Positions 23,168 through 33,217 of a stretch of 64,000 bases of DNA are shown here, one piece after another. Position numbers and translations under genes: made by a program. This stretch comes from Candidatus Leptovillus affinis. Lineage in GTDB: Bacteria; Chloroflexota; Anaerolineae; Promineifilales; Promineifilaceae. The notes under the pieces were generated by a model, which saw nothing but the letters and a program-made list of their open reading frames with translations, made no database searches and had not been told where the DNA came from. Numbering within the stretch: position 1 is the stretch's first letter; each line of letters begins with the position of its first letter. The stretch is from NCBI GenBank assembly GCA_016705235.1, contig JADIYP010000002.1:62001-126000 (forward strand). The letters are read 5' to 3'.

Positions 23168-26086
23168 ATGACGCTCCCGGCTTCATTCAGACGCTTGCTG
23201 GCGATACCTTCCAGCAGCGAAACGGCCGTGCAAAAAGGCCATCTCATTCAGAGCATCATCATCGGGCTTTCTGCCATTGCCATCCTCAGCGCGCTAACCC
23301 ATTTTCTTTTGACGGCTTTTTCCGGAAATATCACAACTGAAACATGGGCATCTACACTGATTGCCCTGATCCTCATCCCCGTTACGGCGGCAATTGGTCT
23401 GTTCTTAGTTCATCGGGGCAACCTGGTCTGGGCCGCCCACTTCTTCTTTGTCGTCACCAATACCATTTTTTTTAGCCAACTCGTCATCCGGGAAAACACC
23501 ACAACCCTGCCCTATTTGATGCTCATCTCGGTCATCGGCATCGCCACGGTGGGTTCTGTCTCTGCCAGCGTTGTCTACACCGCGCTAATTCTGGCATCTA
23601 TGGCGGCGTATTACCTGTTTGCCGGAAATTCTAACTTCACCATCATCGATCTGATGGCCTACACCTTAACCACGGTCAGCATCAGCTTTGCCGCCTGGGT
23701 TAGCGCCAACGCCATGGAAAAATCGGTTGATGCTTCTGCGAGATTGTCAGCCGAGCAGCAAGAACAGGCGCGGCAGTTGCAACGCCGCGCGCAGCAGTTA
23801 CAACGCGGCGCAGCCGTAAGCCAGACAGCCAGCACCTATTTGAACCTGGAAGATTTGCTGCGCGACACTGTATACATGGTGCGCGATCAGTTCGGCTTTT
23901 ATTTTGTGGCAATTTATTTGTTGGACGAGTCGGAATCCATACTCCTGCTGCGTGAAGCGACCGGGGCCATCGGCGAAGAGATGAAAACGCGCCGTTACCA
24001 GGTAGACATGGCTTCCAAATCGATTGTGGGCTGGGTGGCGGCTCATCAAGAGGCACGCATCGCCCGTGATGTGTTTGAAGACCCGGTCTTCTTTAACGAG
24101 CCGCTGCTGCGGGAAACGCGGTCTGAATTGGCGCTGCCGCTGCAAGCGCACGGCCGTATCCTGGGTGTTTTAGACGTGCAAAGCCGCCAATCGGAAGCCT
24201 TCTTAGAAGATGACATGGCCATCCTCCAGATCATGACCAATCAAGTCGCCATCAGCATCGACAACGCCCGCCTGTTCGCCGCCACGGAGCAGCACCTCAA
24301 CGAAACGCAAACCCTGTTAAACCTCAGCAGCAATCTGGCCAGCACCATGGATGTGGGCGAAATTCAACGCCGGGCCGCGCGTACCTTCGCCAACCAGCTA
24401 AAGGCTTCTGTTTGCCTGATCACCCAATGGGATAAAACAAACAACCAACTTATCGGGCAGGTGACGTATGTGAGACAGGAAAACGGCCGTCTCACCGAAA
24501 AATTCGACCTCACCCCGATCACCCTTGATCTGGCCAACCACCCGGCTACAGCCCAACTGCTCACTACCGGCCAACCCGTCTTGCGCAATCTCCAAGACCC
24601 GAACGTGGACGAAGCCAACCGCACTTTCCTGACCAATGCCAGACACATCGCCAACCTGGAAGTTCCCCTGCGTCACGGCACGCAAACGTTAGGCGCCATC
24701 CACCTTTTCCGCGACTTTCCAGAGCGGCCCTTCAACGACGCCGACGCGCAGCTCATTCAGGTGATGGCCAACGAAACGGCCGTGGCCATCCACAACGCCA
24801 CCCTCACCTCAGACGCCCAGGGACGCGTCGCCCAACTCAGCGCCCTTAACCGACTCAGCCACACCTTATCCATTGCCCCCACCATGCACGGCATTTTTAA
24901 CGGCGTCCGGCGCGAAGTTTTCTCCCTCTTTGAAGCCACGGCCATGTCCATCATCCTGGTAACAGAAGACAAACAACACCTCGACTGGATTTACGCCTAC
25001 GAATACGGGCAAGAAGTTGACCTTTCCAACATTGCCCCGCTAGACATTAACGCCGGTTTCAGCGGCCAGGTCGTGCGCAGCCGCCAGCACCTGCTTATCA
25101 ACCGCCAATTTGCCCAATTGGCCGAACAATATCAATCCCTCACCGTCGGAGCCATGTCCTCCACCTGGCTCGGCTTCCCCCTCATCGTCGCCAACGAATT
25201 AATCGGCGTCCTGGCCATCGAAAACGAAAACGACCCCGACGCCTTTGGCGAGCGCGATGTGCAGCTTCTGGAAACCATCGCCGGGTCAGTAGCCATTGCC
25301 CTAAACACCCACCTGCAATTTGCAGCGGTGCAAAAAGCCCTGGAGACACAATCCGCCCAACGTACCCAACTGCAAACGGCCGCCGAAGTCGCCGCCGTCA
25401 CCACCAGCATTCTGGAATTGGACCAACTGCTGGAACGCGCCGTGAATCTCATTCAGGAACGCTTCAATCTCTATTACACCGGTCTCTTTCTGATTGATGA
25501 CGACGGCCGTCAGGCCGTCCTGAAAGCGGCCACCGGTGAAGCCGGGCGCGTTCAGCTTCGCAAAGGACACCAACTCGCCGTTGGCGGGCAGTCGCTAATT
25601 GGCGGGGCTACCGGTGACGGGCAGGCGCGTATCACCCAAGACGTGTCGGCGGACACCGAATGGCAGCCCAACCCCCATCTGCCGGCGACTCGCTCCGAAT
25701 TGGCTCTGCCTCTGCGTGTACGCGGCCAGATCATTGGCGCGCTCACCGTCCAAAGCGACAAAGCCAACGCCTTTGCCACCGAAATGATCAGTATTCTACA
25801 GACCATGAGCGATCAATTGGCCATTGCCATCGACAATGCGCGCCTGTTGGCTCAGGCGGAAGACCGCACCGCGCAGCAGGAAGAAATTAACCGCATCAGC
25901 ACACAGTTGCACAATACGGCCGATATTGATGCGATTATTCACATTGGCCTGAAAGCCATTTCCGACCGGGTCGGGGGGCAGCCGGTGAGTTTGTCTTTGG
26001 GCGCGCAAAAAGAAGAGACACGGCCGTTACCAGACCCACTGCCGGGCAACGGCCGTTCACACCCCACACCCTCGGAGCAGCCATGA
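23168..26086 (+). CDS. Membrane multi-GAF sensor without kinase domain
   Basis: 972 residues from the ATG at 23168 (a GTG at 23135 is an alternative overlapping the previous gene). Residues about 25-175 contain five or six transmembrane helices, followed by a Gln-rich coiled coil (about 190-210) and four GAF domains (roughly 215-365, 395-550, 575-725 and 740-900) with the recurring Chloroflexota pattern 'SELALPLQAHGRILGVLDVQ'. After the last GAF a fifth begins ('EINRISTQLHNTADIDAIIH') and stops in a Pro-rich tail. There is no histidine kinase, GGDEF or effector domain. The stop overlaps the next ATG (ATGA), and the next protein carries the kinase, so the two probably form one receptor complex; that is inference. 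Confidence 0.85.
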   Translation: MTLPASFRRLLAIPSSSETAVQKGHLIQSIIIGLSAIAILSALTHFLLTAFSGNITTETWASTLIALILIPVTAAIGLFLVHRGNLVWAAHFFFVVTNTIFFSQLVIRENTTTLPYLMLISVIGIATVGSVSASVVYTALILASMAAYYLFAGNSNFTIIDLMAYTLTTVSISFAAWVSANAMEKSVDASARLSAEQQEQARQLQRRAQQLQRGAAVSQTASTYLNLEDLLRDTVYMVRDQFGFYFVAIYLLDESESILLLREATGAIGEEMKTRRYQVDMASKSIVGWVAAHQEARIARDVFEDPVFFNEPLLRETRSELALPLQAHGRILGVLDVQSRQSEAFLEDDMAILQIMTNQVAISIDNARLFAATEQHLNETQTLLNLSSNLASTMDVGEIQRRAARTFANQLKASVCLITQWDKTNNQLIGQVTYVRQENGRLTEKFDLTPITLDLANHPATAQLLTTGQPVLRNLQDPNVDEANRTFLTNARHIANLEVPLRHGTQTLGAIHLFRDFPERPFNDADAQLIQVMANETAVAIHNATLTSDAQGRVAQLSALNRLSHTLSIAPTMHGIFNGVRREVFSLFEATAMSIILVTEDKQHLDWIYAYEYGQEVDLSNIAPLDINAGFSGQVVRSRQHLLINRQFAQLAEQYQSLTVGAMSSTWLGFPLIVANELIGVLAIENENDPDAFGERDVQLLETIAGSVAIALNTHLQFAAVQKALETQSAQRTQLQTAAEVAAVTTSILELDQLLERAVNLIQERFNLYYTGLFLIDDDGRQAVLKAATGEAGRVQLRKGHQLAVGGQSLIGGATGDGQARITQDVSADTEWQPNPHLPATRSELALPLRVRGQIIGALTVQSDKANAFATEMISILQTMSDQLAIAIDNARLLAQAEDRTAQQEEINRISTQLHNTADIDAIIHIGLKAISDRVGGQPVSLSLGAQKEETRPLPDPLPGNGRSHPTPSEQP

Positions 26087-29000
26087 CCGCACACCCAGAA
26101 CAGCCCATCGCCGGTTTTCTGCGCCAATGGCAGCTTCACCACGAAGAAATCATTCAAGCCCTAACCGGCGCATTTGTCGAATATGCCGCCGACAACCGGG
26201 AAGATATGAAATCGATCCAACGCGGGGCATACGTGGCCGCCGAAATCTCCAATCTTGCCATGCATTATCTAACCCAGACAGTCAGCGCCTTCGATGTGGG
26301 AGCTACCGCCAACCAAATGGGCAAGCAGGGGTTAGCCATCATCACCGGCTCCTTCATGCTGCAAGCGATGAACCGAATTGTCTACGAAGTGCTGCTGCCC
26401 GGTCTAGAGCATCCCGGCAGCAGCGACCTCCTGCGCAAACTGCATGATTTCCAAATAATTTTCATAGAAAAGCTGGCCGAAACGCGAGAAGTAGTCCAAC
26501 TTCGGGCGCAAGAAGAATCACAAATCGCCTTACAGCAAGCGCTTTACACCCAACTGGAGCAGCAACGGCTGCTTCGGCGCAATGTCGAAGAACGCAGCAA
26601 AAGTCTAAATCAGATTTTGCAGCTCAACGCCCGTCTGGCGCGCGCGGCCAACGAAACAGACCTGCTGGACGAAGCTGTCAGCGGCATTTGCCAGGCGCTG
26701 CTGCTAGAACACGTCACCATCTACGAAAAAACCTTGCCGGCCAATGTCTGGCAAGTGCGCACCACCACGGCCGACAACCCAAACATGGTACAAGCCAACA
26801 TGCCGGAGGTAGCCAATTCGCTGGCGCAGGCGGCGGCCAATAAAGATGGCGAATTTATCCATCAACACCACAAAACGCGTCATGCGACCAATTTGTCGGT
26901 GGCGCTAATTTTACCGCTCAATGCCGAACGACAAGGGGCACTCATCGCCCATGGCAGCCAGATCGCCAGCGACGACAAAGGCGAGATGCCTATTTTGCTG
27001 CGCACCTTTGGGCAAGGGTTGGCCACCCTATGGCGCAATTTGTTCCTGTTGTTGGAAACGCGGCAGCACGCGCGAGAATTGGAGATTTTGTACGGCCGTT
27101 ACGTAGACACCATCTGGCGCACCGATCAGGCCGCCCTTACCGCGCAAATCACCCCCGGCGGCCTGGAAATCACCCGCCGCCAAACCCAACCCATGCCCAA
27201 TCAAGATACAGGCCTGGCCCTACGCATCGGCGACCAGACCTTCGGCCAGATTGCCCTTCCCGCCAATTTAGACCTGAGCAGCGACGATCAGGAATACATC
27301 CAGACCCTGGTACGGGAAATGAGCGTGGCCATCAACAATGCCCACCTCCTGCAAACCACCCGCGCCTATTCCAACCAACTCCAGCTAGCCGCCGAAGTTT
27401 CCAGCGTGGCTACCACCATGCTGGAACGTCGCTCGCTCATCAATGAAGCGGTAGAGCTGATTCGCGCCCGATTCAATTATTACTATGTCGGGCTGTTCCT
27501 GGCAGACGAACTACAGCAAACGGCCGTGCTCCAAGCCGGCACCGGCGAAGCCGGCCGCATCCAATTAGCCCGAAACCACAAACTGACCATTGGCGGCGGA
27601 TCGATGATCGGCAGCGCCATCGCCAACAACGAAGCCCGCGTCGCCCAAAATGTCACCCAGGCGGTCGATTTTGCCCCCAACCCGGTCTTGCCCGATACGC
27701 GGGCAGAGCTGGCTCTGCCTTTGCGCAGCCGAGGCAAGGTCATTGGCGCGCTCTCTGTGCAAAGCGTCGAGGAAGCCGCCTTTACGCCTGAAGCCATCAC
27801 CGTTTTGCAAAATCTGGCCGATCAATTGGCGGCGGCCATTGCCAACGCCGATCTCTTCACGCAAATTCAGGCCAATCTTACAGAAACGAGCCTCCTATAC
27901 GAAATTGGTCGCCAAATCAGCGAAGCGCGCAATCAGGGCGACATCTACAACGCCCTCATCGACTTCGCGCGCCAATCGGGCATTGTGGACCTGGCGCAAA
28001 TCATTGTCGAAGACAACCCAGATTATCTCACCTGCCCGGCCATCTGGTCGCGCTTCGATTGGTCTGCGGACGCCCCCTTCGGCCGGTACCCGCGCAGCCA
28101 GTTCAACTATGAAGACCAGCTCACCCGCAACGAAATTGTGATCGTGCAGAATCCATCGCCAGAGATTGCCGTCGATGATTTTTCGCGCCGATTGCTTGCC
28201 GACGGCAAAATAAAATCCATGGCAATGATTCCGATTATTATGGAGTCACGCTGGTTGGGCACGCTGGTTTTACACACGGAAAACGAATTGGCGTTTAACG
28301 AGCGCAGTTTGCAGCCGTTCCGCACTCTGGCCGACCAGGCCGCGATTACGTTGGCCAACCAGCAGTTGCTGCGCCAGACAGAATTGTTGTACCAGATCGG
28401 CCGTTCGCTCAGCCAGTCGCTCACGCGAGATGATGCGCTGATGATAGCCGTGCAGGAGATTGCCCAGTACACCAGCGCGTCGCAGTGCCGCATGGTGCTG
28501 TACAATTTCCAGCAGGGCGTGGGGCATATTGCCGCTGAGGCGCTGGCCGCAGAGCAGTCGGCGGAGATAATGTTTGCCATGCAAGGCGACTTTGTGTATG
28601 AGCAGTTGAACATGCTGCGCCAACCGTTGCTGTTGAGCAAAACGGCCGTAAACCTGCCCACGGCCGTTATCGACCATTATCTGACGCAGTTTAACGCCGA
28701 AGTCTCCTTGCTGGTGCCCGCCGCCAGCCAGCAAGATTTGATTGGCTTTTTGGCGCTAGATTCGACGAGTGCACGGCCGTTTCCCACCAACCACATCATC
28801 TTTGCCCAAACCCTAGTCGATCATCTGACCACCCAAATAGAAAACCTGAAACTCCTGGACGAAGCCCTTACCAGCGCCCAAGAACTGATCTTCCTCAATC
28901 AAATTCAATCCAACATTTCCAGTATCCTGAACATCGACCACCTGGTACAAACCATCTACCGCGAAGTGGGCGGGCTGATAGACAATACCATTTTTATGTT

Positions 29001-30144
29001 AGCCGAATACAGCGAAGCCACCCGCGAATACAAACCCACCCTGGCCATTAAAGAAGGGCGAGTTGTGCCGACTCCCGGCCGAATTCTGGATCGCAATGAA
29101 CCACTTTACGCCTTCTTACACAACAAACACCATCTGCTAACCCATGCCAACACCCATCACGCGCTGCCCGATGCGCTGCCCCACGAAATCGCCGGCGATC
29201 CGGCGATCCAATCCGGGCTGTGGATTCCATTGGTTCGTGAAGGCGCGCCCTCCGGCTTGATTTGCGTGCAATCCTATGAACCTTACGCCTACCGCGAAAA
29301 CGATGTCCAACTGCTGCGCAGCATTGCCACCCAATCTAGCCTGGCGATGGAAAACGCCCGTCTATTTGAACAAATTCAGGCCAGCGTAGAGCAGCTCCGC
29401 CAGCTTGACCACATGAAAAATCAGTTCCTGGCCAATATGTCCCACGAGCTGCGCACCCCGCTAAATTCGATCATCGGTTTCTCGCGGGTAATTCTAAAAG
29501 GGATCGATGGGCCACTGACCACGGAACAAGAAGAAGATTTAAGCTCGATCTATAACAATGGCCACCATTTGCTCATGCTGATCAATGAAATTTTGGACAT
29601 GGCGAAAATTGGCGCCGGTAAAATGACCCTGACATTTGAGCCGGTTATTGTCGAAGACGCCATCACGGCATCCTTAACAACAATTCGCAGCCTGGTACAC
29701 GAAGGGGTCGAATTGATCAGCGAGGTAGCCCCCAATTTGCCGCTTATTGAGGCCGATCCTATTCGGCTGCGGCAGATTTTGATCAATTTGCTGTCTAACG
29801 CCACAAAATTTACCCGCGAAGGCGTGATCCGGTTAACGGCCGTTCCCGAAAATTCCAACCACCTCCTCCTCGCCGTCTCCGATACCGGCACAGGCATTGC
29901 CCAGGAAGACTTCGACAAACTGTTCGTGGCCTTCGAGCAGGTAGACAACTCCACCACCCGCACGGCCGGCGGCACAGGGCTGGGTTTACCCATAACCCAA
30001 TGGCTGGTTAATATGCACCATGGGCAGCTCTGGCTGGAAAGCGAAGTCGGCATAGGGACAACTTTTTTCATTCGTTTACCCTATCGACAACCGGATGGAC
30101 ATCTGACAGAAGGCAAAACAGTGGAAACGGCCGTGCCCGCCTGA
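26083..30144 (+). CDS. Multi-GAF sensor histidine kinase
   Basis: 1353 residues, soluble. A helical N-terminal region (about 1-180) is followed by five or six GAF domains, one of which (about 455-605) is very similar to the last GAF of the preceding membrane protein. The kinase core is complete: H-box His1121 in 'ANMSHELRTPLNSIIG', N-box 'LINLLSNATKFT', G1 'VSDTGTGIA' and G2 'GGTGLGLPIT'. It should autophosphorylate and feed the stand-alone receivers, the receiver on the PLP enzyme, or both. No receiver or HPt is attached. Start is coupled to the preceding gene through ATGA; a 50-base gap follows. Confidence 0.92.
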   Translation: MTAHPEQPIAGFLRQWQLHHEEIIQALTGAFVEYAADNREDMKSIQRGAYVAAEISNLAMHYLTQTVSAFDVGATANQMGKQGLAIITGSFMLQAMNRIVYEVLLPGLEHPGSSDLLRKLHDFQIIFIEKLAETREVVQLRAQEESQIALQQALYTQLEQQRLLRRNVEERSKSLNQILQLNARLARAANETDLLDEAVSGICQALLLEHVTIYEKTLPANVWQVRTTTADNPNMVQANMPEVANSLAQAAANKDGEFIHQHHKTRHATNLSVALILPLNAERQGALIAHGSQIASDDKGEMPILLRTFGQGLATLWRNLFLLLETRQHARELEILYGRYVDTIWRTDQAALTAQITPGGLEITRRQTQPMPNQDTGLALRIGDQTFGQIALPANLDLSSDDQEYIQTLVREMSVAINNAHLLQTTRAYSNQLQLAAEVSSVATTMLERRSLINEAVELIRARFNYYYVGLFLADELQQTAVLQAGTGEAGRIQLARNHKLTIGGGSMIGSAIANNEARVAQNVTQAVDFAPNPVLPDTRAELALPLRSRGKVIGALSVQSVEEAAFTPEAITVLQNLADQLAAAIANADLFTQIQANLTETSLLYEIGRQISEARNQGDIYNALIDFARQSGIVDLAQIIVEDNPDYLTCPAIWSRFDWSADAPFGRYPRSQFNYEDQLTRNEIVIVQNPSPEIAVDDFSRRLLADGKIKSMAMIPIIMESRWLGTLVLHTENELAFNERSLQPFRTLADQAAITLANQQLLRQTELLYQIGRSLSQSLTRDDALMIAVQEIAQYTSASQCRMVLYNFQQGVGHIAAEALAAEQSAEIMFAMQGDFVYEQLNMLRQPLLLSKTAVNLPTAVIDHYLTQFNAEVSLLVPAASQQDLIGFLALDSTSARPFPTNHIIFAQTLVDHLTTQIENLKLLDEALTSAQELIFLNQIQSNISSILNIDHLVQTIYREVGGLIDNTIFMLAEYSEATREYKPTLAIKEGRVVPTPGRILDRNEPLYAFLHNKHHLLTHANTHHALPDALPHEIAGDPAIQSGLWIPLVREGAPSGLICVQSYEPYAYRENDVQLLRSIATQSSLAMENARLFEQIQASVEQLRQLDHMKNQFLANMSHELRTPLNSIIGFSRVILKGIDGPLTTEQEEDLSSIYNNGHHLLMLINEILDMAKIGAGKMTLTFEPVIVEDAITASLTTIRSLVHEGVELISEVAPNLPLIEADPIRLRQILINLLSNATKFTREGVIRLTAVPENSNHLLLAVSDTGTGIAQEDFDKLFVAFEQVDNSTTRTAGGTGLGLPITQWLVNMHHGQLWLESEVGIGTTFFIRLPYRQPDGHLTEGKTVETAVPA

Positions 30145-30194
30145 CCCCACTCCCACCAACACACCTACCCTACCGCAATGGACAACGACCTATC

Positions 30195-31892
30195 ATGAGA
30201 GAATTTTCCGTCATCTGCCGTAACTGCCACACTCAAACAGCTTACACCCAACCCCTCAACGCCTGCCCGCACTGCGGCGAACACTGGCTAGACGCCATCT
30301 ACCCCGAAACCGAAACCATCCCGCCCAACACGGCCGACTGGCGAGCAAACCTCAACCAATATGGCACAAACCTTTGGCGTTACCGCCAACGCCTGCCCCT
30401 GCGCAACGATGCCAACATTGTCAGCCTGGGCGAAGGCTGGACCCCCCTGCTCCGCGCCCACAACCTGGGACTCATGCTCGGCCACGCCAACATCTACATC
30501 AAAGACGAACGCCAGGGACCAACCGGCTCCTTCAAAGACCGGCAGGCCACCATCGCCATCAGCGCGCTCAAAGAAGCCGGCATCACCGAAGCCGTTGTCG
30601 CCTCGACCGGCAATGTGGCCATCGCCTTTTCCGCCTACGCCGCCCGCGCCGGCATTAAACTGTGGGTATTCGTCACCAGTTCGGTGCCGCCAGACAAAAT
30701 GCGCGAGGTCGCGCTTTACGGGTCAGAAGTTATCAAAGTAGCCGGAACCTACGACGACTGCAAAAAAGTCGCCGCCGATTTTGCCGCCAGTAAAAACCTG
30801 TTTTTAGATTTAGGCATCAAAGGCATTGCCGCCAAAGAAGCCATGAAAACCCTGGCCTACGAAATAGCCGAACAACTGGGCAACATCGCCGCCGGCGTCG
30901 ATGACTCCTTGCCCAGCGGCGACCGCTATCCCTGGCAGGCGCCAGACTGGTATCTGCAAGCCGTCAGCGGCGGCTTAGGACCGGTCGGCGTGATGAAAGG
31001 ATTTGCCGAATTAGCCTCCGCCGGAATCGTCGACAAAGTGCCAAAATTGGCTTGTTTCCAATCCAGCGGCTGCGCGCCAATGGCCAATTCGTTCCACAAA
31101 GGCTTACAAGTCGCCGAAAATGTCGCCAACCCCATCACGGAAATCACCACCCTGGCGACCGGCGTGCCCGGCGTGGCTTATGAAGTGATCCGCGAACTCA
31201 TCGAGCGATATGGCGGGACCATCGAAGCCATTGACGACGCCGATGCTTTCCAGGCGCTGCAAGTGGTGGCGCAAATGGATGGGCTGTCGATTGAACCGGC
31301 AACGGCCGTAACCTTTGCCGGCCTCTTCAAACTCATCCGCGAAGGGGTCATCAAACCCCACGAAACCGTTGTCGTCAACTGCTCCGGGCACACCTTCCCC
31401 GTCGAAAAACACATCATCGGCGAACATTTCGCCCGCGACGTTATCCTGGAAGGAACCGCCAGCCACTCTACGGCCCGCCAGGAAGGGCTGCTCACCGCCC
31501 TGGAAGACATCGATCCGCGCGTGCAGCGCATCGCCATCGTCGAAGACAACCCCGACGCCGCCCGACTTATTCGCCGCATCTTGCAAGCCCAGGGCAACTA
31601 CCTCATCGAAGAAGCAAACAACGGCCTGGACGGTCTGGCGCTCATCAAACAAAAACGACCCAACCTTGTCATTCTTGATCTGATGATGCCCGGCTTAGAT
31701 GGCTTCGCTATCGTCGACGCCATGAAAAAAGAAAGCTACCTGCAAGACGTTCCCATCATTGTCATTACCGCCAAGGAGTTATCACCTATTGAAAGAGAGC
31801 GACTTGACGGTAAAATAAAAGCATTGCTGCAAAAAGGGTCTTTCATGGATTCCGACTTACTAAGCGACATTAGACAGGCGCTACCCGAATAG
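30195..31892 (+). CDS. Threonine-synthase-type PLP enzyme fused to a response regulator receiver
   Basis: 565 residues in one uninterrupted frame. Residues 1-30 form a zinc-ribbon-like start (C8, C11, C24, C27). Residues about 75-425 are a fold-type II PLP enzyme of the threonine synthase group: 'LGEGWTPLL', PLP-lysine K114 in 'GPTGSFKDRQ', phosphate loop 'STGNVAIAFSAYAARAG', and 'VNCSGHTFP' near the end. Residues about 443-563 are a complete receiver: E450/D451, phospho-acceptor D495 in 'VILDLMMPGLDG', T525 and K547. Threonine synthase converts O-phosphohomoserine to threonine; the neighbourhood and fusion suggest phosphorylation control of the enzyme, which is inference. Related PLP lyases acting on other substrates cannot be excluded. 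It lies between two histidine kinase genes. Confidence 0.9.
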   Translation: MREFSVICRNCHTQTAYTQPLNACPHCGEHWLDAIYPETETIPPNTADWRANLNQYGTNLWRYRQRLPLRNDANIVSLGEGWTPLLRAHNLGLMLGHANIYIKDERQGPTGSFKDRQATIAISALKEAGITEAVVASTGNVAIAFSAYAARAGIKLWVFVTSSVPPDKMREVALYGSEVIKVAGTYDDCKKVAADFAASKNLFLDLGIKGIAAKEAMKTLAYEIAEQLGNIAAGVDDSLPSGDRYPWQAPDWYLQAVSGGLGPVGVMKGFAELASAGIVDKVPKLACFQSSGCAPMANSFHKGLQVAENVANPITEITTLATGVPGVAYEVIRELIERYGGTIEAIDDADAFQALQVVAQMDGLSIEPATAVTFAGLFKLIREGVIKPHETVVVNCSGHTFPVEKHIIGEHFARDVILEGTASHSTARQEGLLTALEDIDPRVQRIAIVEDNPDAARLIRRILQAQGNYLIEEANNGLDGLALIKQKRPNLVILDLMMPGLDGFAIVDAMKKESYLQDVPIIVITAKELSPIERERLDGKIKALLQKGSFMDSDLLSDIRQALPE

Positions 31893-31911
31893 AAGGCAAT
31901 TGGGACACTGC

Positions 31912-33174
31912 ATGACTGAAAAAAGCGCAAGAATTCTTTATATCGAAGACGACCACGCCAGCCGCCGTCTGGTTGAACGTGTATTAACCAGCCGTGGGTA
32001 TGAAGTGCTGGTAGCTACCGAAGGCTTGGAAGGCATTAACCTGGCCCGAGAGCAAAAACCTCAGCTCATCCTCATGGACATTAATCTGCCCAATATGGAT
32101 GGTCGGGAAATCACCACGCGTCTGCGCAGCCTGCCAAACTTCAGCAATGTCCCGATTGTGGCGCTGACGGCCAACATCAGCGCTGGCAGCCGCGAATTGG
32201 CTTTGGCGGCCGGCTGCACAGGTTTCATGACCAAACCCATCGACGTGGCCACATTCCCGGCGGACGTTGAGCGGTTTTTACAAGGCAAACAAGATAAACT
32301 GACCGCCGACGAGCGCAACGAACACCTGGAAAAACATGCCCAAAATCTGGTCGAAAGCCTGGAAAAGAAGGTGCGCGAGCTGCGCGCCGTCAACAAGCGC
32401 CTGCTGGAATTGGACAGCCTGAAAAGTGATTTTATTGTGCTGGTTTCGCACGAATTACGCACGCCGCTCACCCTGGTCAGCGGTTATTCGCATCTGCTGG
32501 CAGAGCAGGTATCGAACAAAAATGGGCTGGTTCAGGCCCAGTCGATTGCGGGGATCGCTGAAGGGCTGCAATCGGGCGTGGCCCGAATGCAGGATGTGAT
32601 CAACGAAATCATCAGTGTGGTGCGTATTTCTTCGGGCACATTGGATTTGTCTTTAGGCCCCGTGCGCTTAACCAAAGTGGTTAACGACGTGCAAAAGACG
32701 TATGGCGACATCTGCCGCAAACGCAACCTGACGCTAGATATAGGAGACTTTAGCGAGCTGCCTCTTATTCAAGGCGACGGCCGTCGCATCCAATCGGCCG
32801 TGGAGCATGTGGTAGGCAACGCCGTAAAATACACGCCAGACGGCGGCCGGATTTCCCTTTCCGGCCATTACGTGTTGGACAAAGCCGTCGATATCATTGT
32901 GCAGGATACGGGCATCGGGATTCCACTCGAAGAACAACGCCATATTTTTGAGCAGTTTTACACTCTGGGAGCGATTCAACATCACTCCACCAGTAAATCA
33001 GCTTTTCAGGGAGGCGGGCTGGGGTTGGGTTTAGCCATTGCCAAAGGCATTGTGGAGGCGCATAACGGCCGTATCTGGGTAGAAAGCGAACGACGCGACC
33101 CACAAGCCTTACCCGGCAGCACCTTCCACATCTTGCTGCCTCTCTCGCCATCAGACGAAGTACCAGACCTCTAA
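31912..33174 (+). CDS. Receiver-histidine kinase (N-terminal REC, C-terminal kinase)
   Basis: 420 residues from the ATG at 31912, preceded by GGGA at six bases; a TTG at 31900 would add four residues. The receiver (about 7-125) has 'ILYIEDDHAS', Asp56 in 'LILMDINLPNMDG', Thr in 'IVALTAN' and Lys in 'FMTKPI'. A coiled coil (about 140-170) leads to the kinase: His180 in 'LVSHELRTPLTL', N-box 'VVGNAVKYTP', G1 'QDTGIGIP' and G2 'GGGLGLGLAI'. It has no sensor domain, so it is probably an internal relay whose activity is set by phosphorylation of its own receiver. Nineteen bases separate it from the PLP-enzyme fusion gene. Confidence 0.92.
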   Translation: MTEKSARILYIEDDHASRRLVERVLTSRGYEVLVATEGLEGINLAREQKPQLILMDINLPNMDGREITTRLRSLPNFSNVPIVALTANISAGSRELALAAGCTGFMTKPIDVATFPADVERFLQGKQDKLTADERNEHLEKHAQNLVESLEKKVRELRAVNKRLLELDSLKSDFIVLVSHELRTPLTLVSGYSHLLAEQVSNKNGLVQAQSIAGIAEGLQSGVARMQDVINEIISVVRISSGTLDLSLGPVRLTKVVNDVQKTYGDICRKRNLTLDIGDFSELPLIQGDGRRIQSAVEHVVGNAVKYTPDGGRISLSGHYVLDKAVDIIVQDTGIGIPLEEQRHIFEQFYTLGAIQHHSTSKSAFQGGGLGLGLAIAKGIVEAHNGRIWVESERRDPQALPGSTFHILLPLSPSDEVPDL

Positions 33175-33217
33175 CCATTCAGGCCAGGAAGCCTGACAAC
33201 CTTTTTGCCAAAATCGA

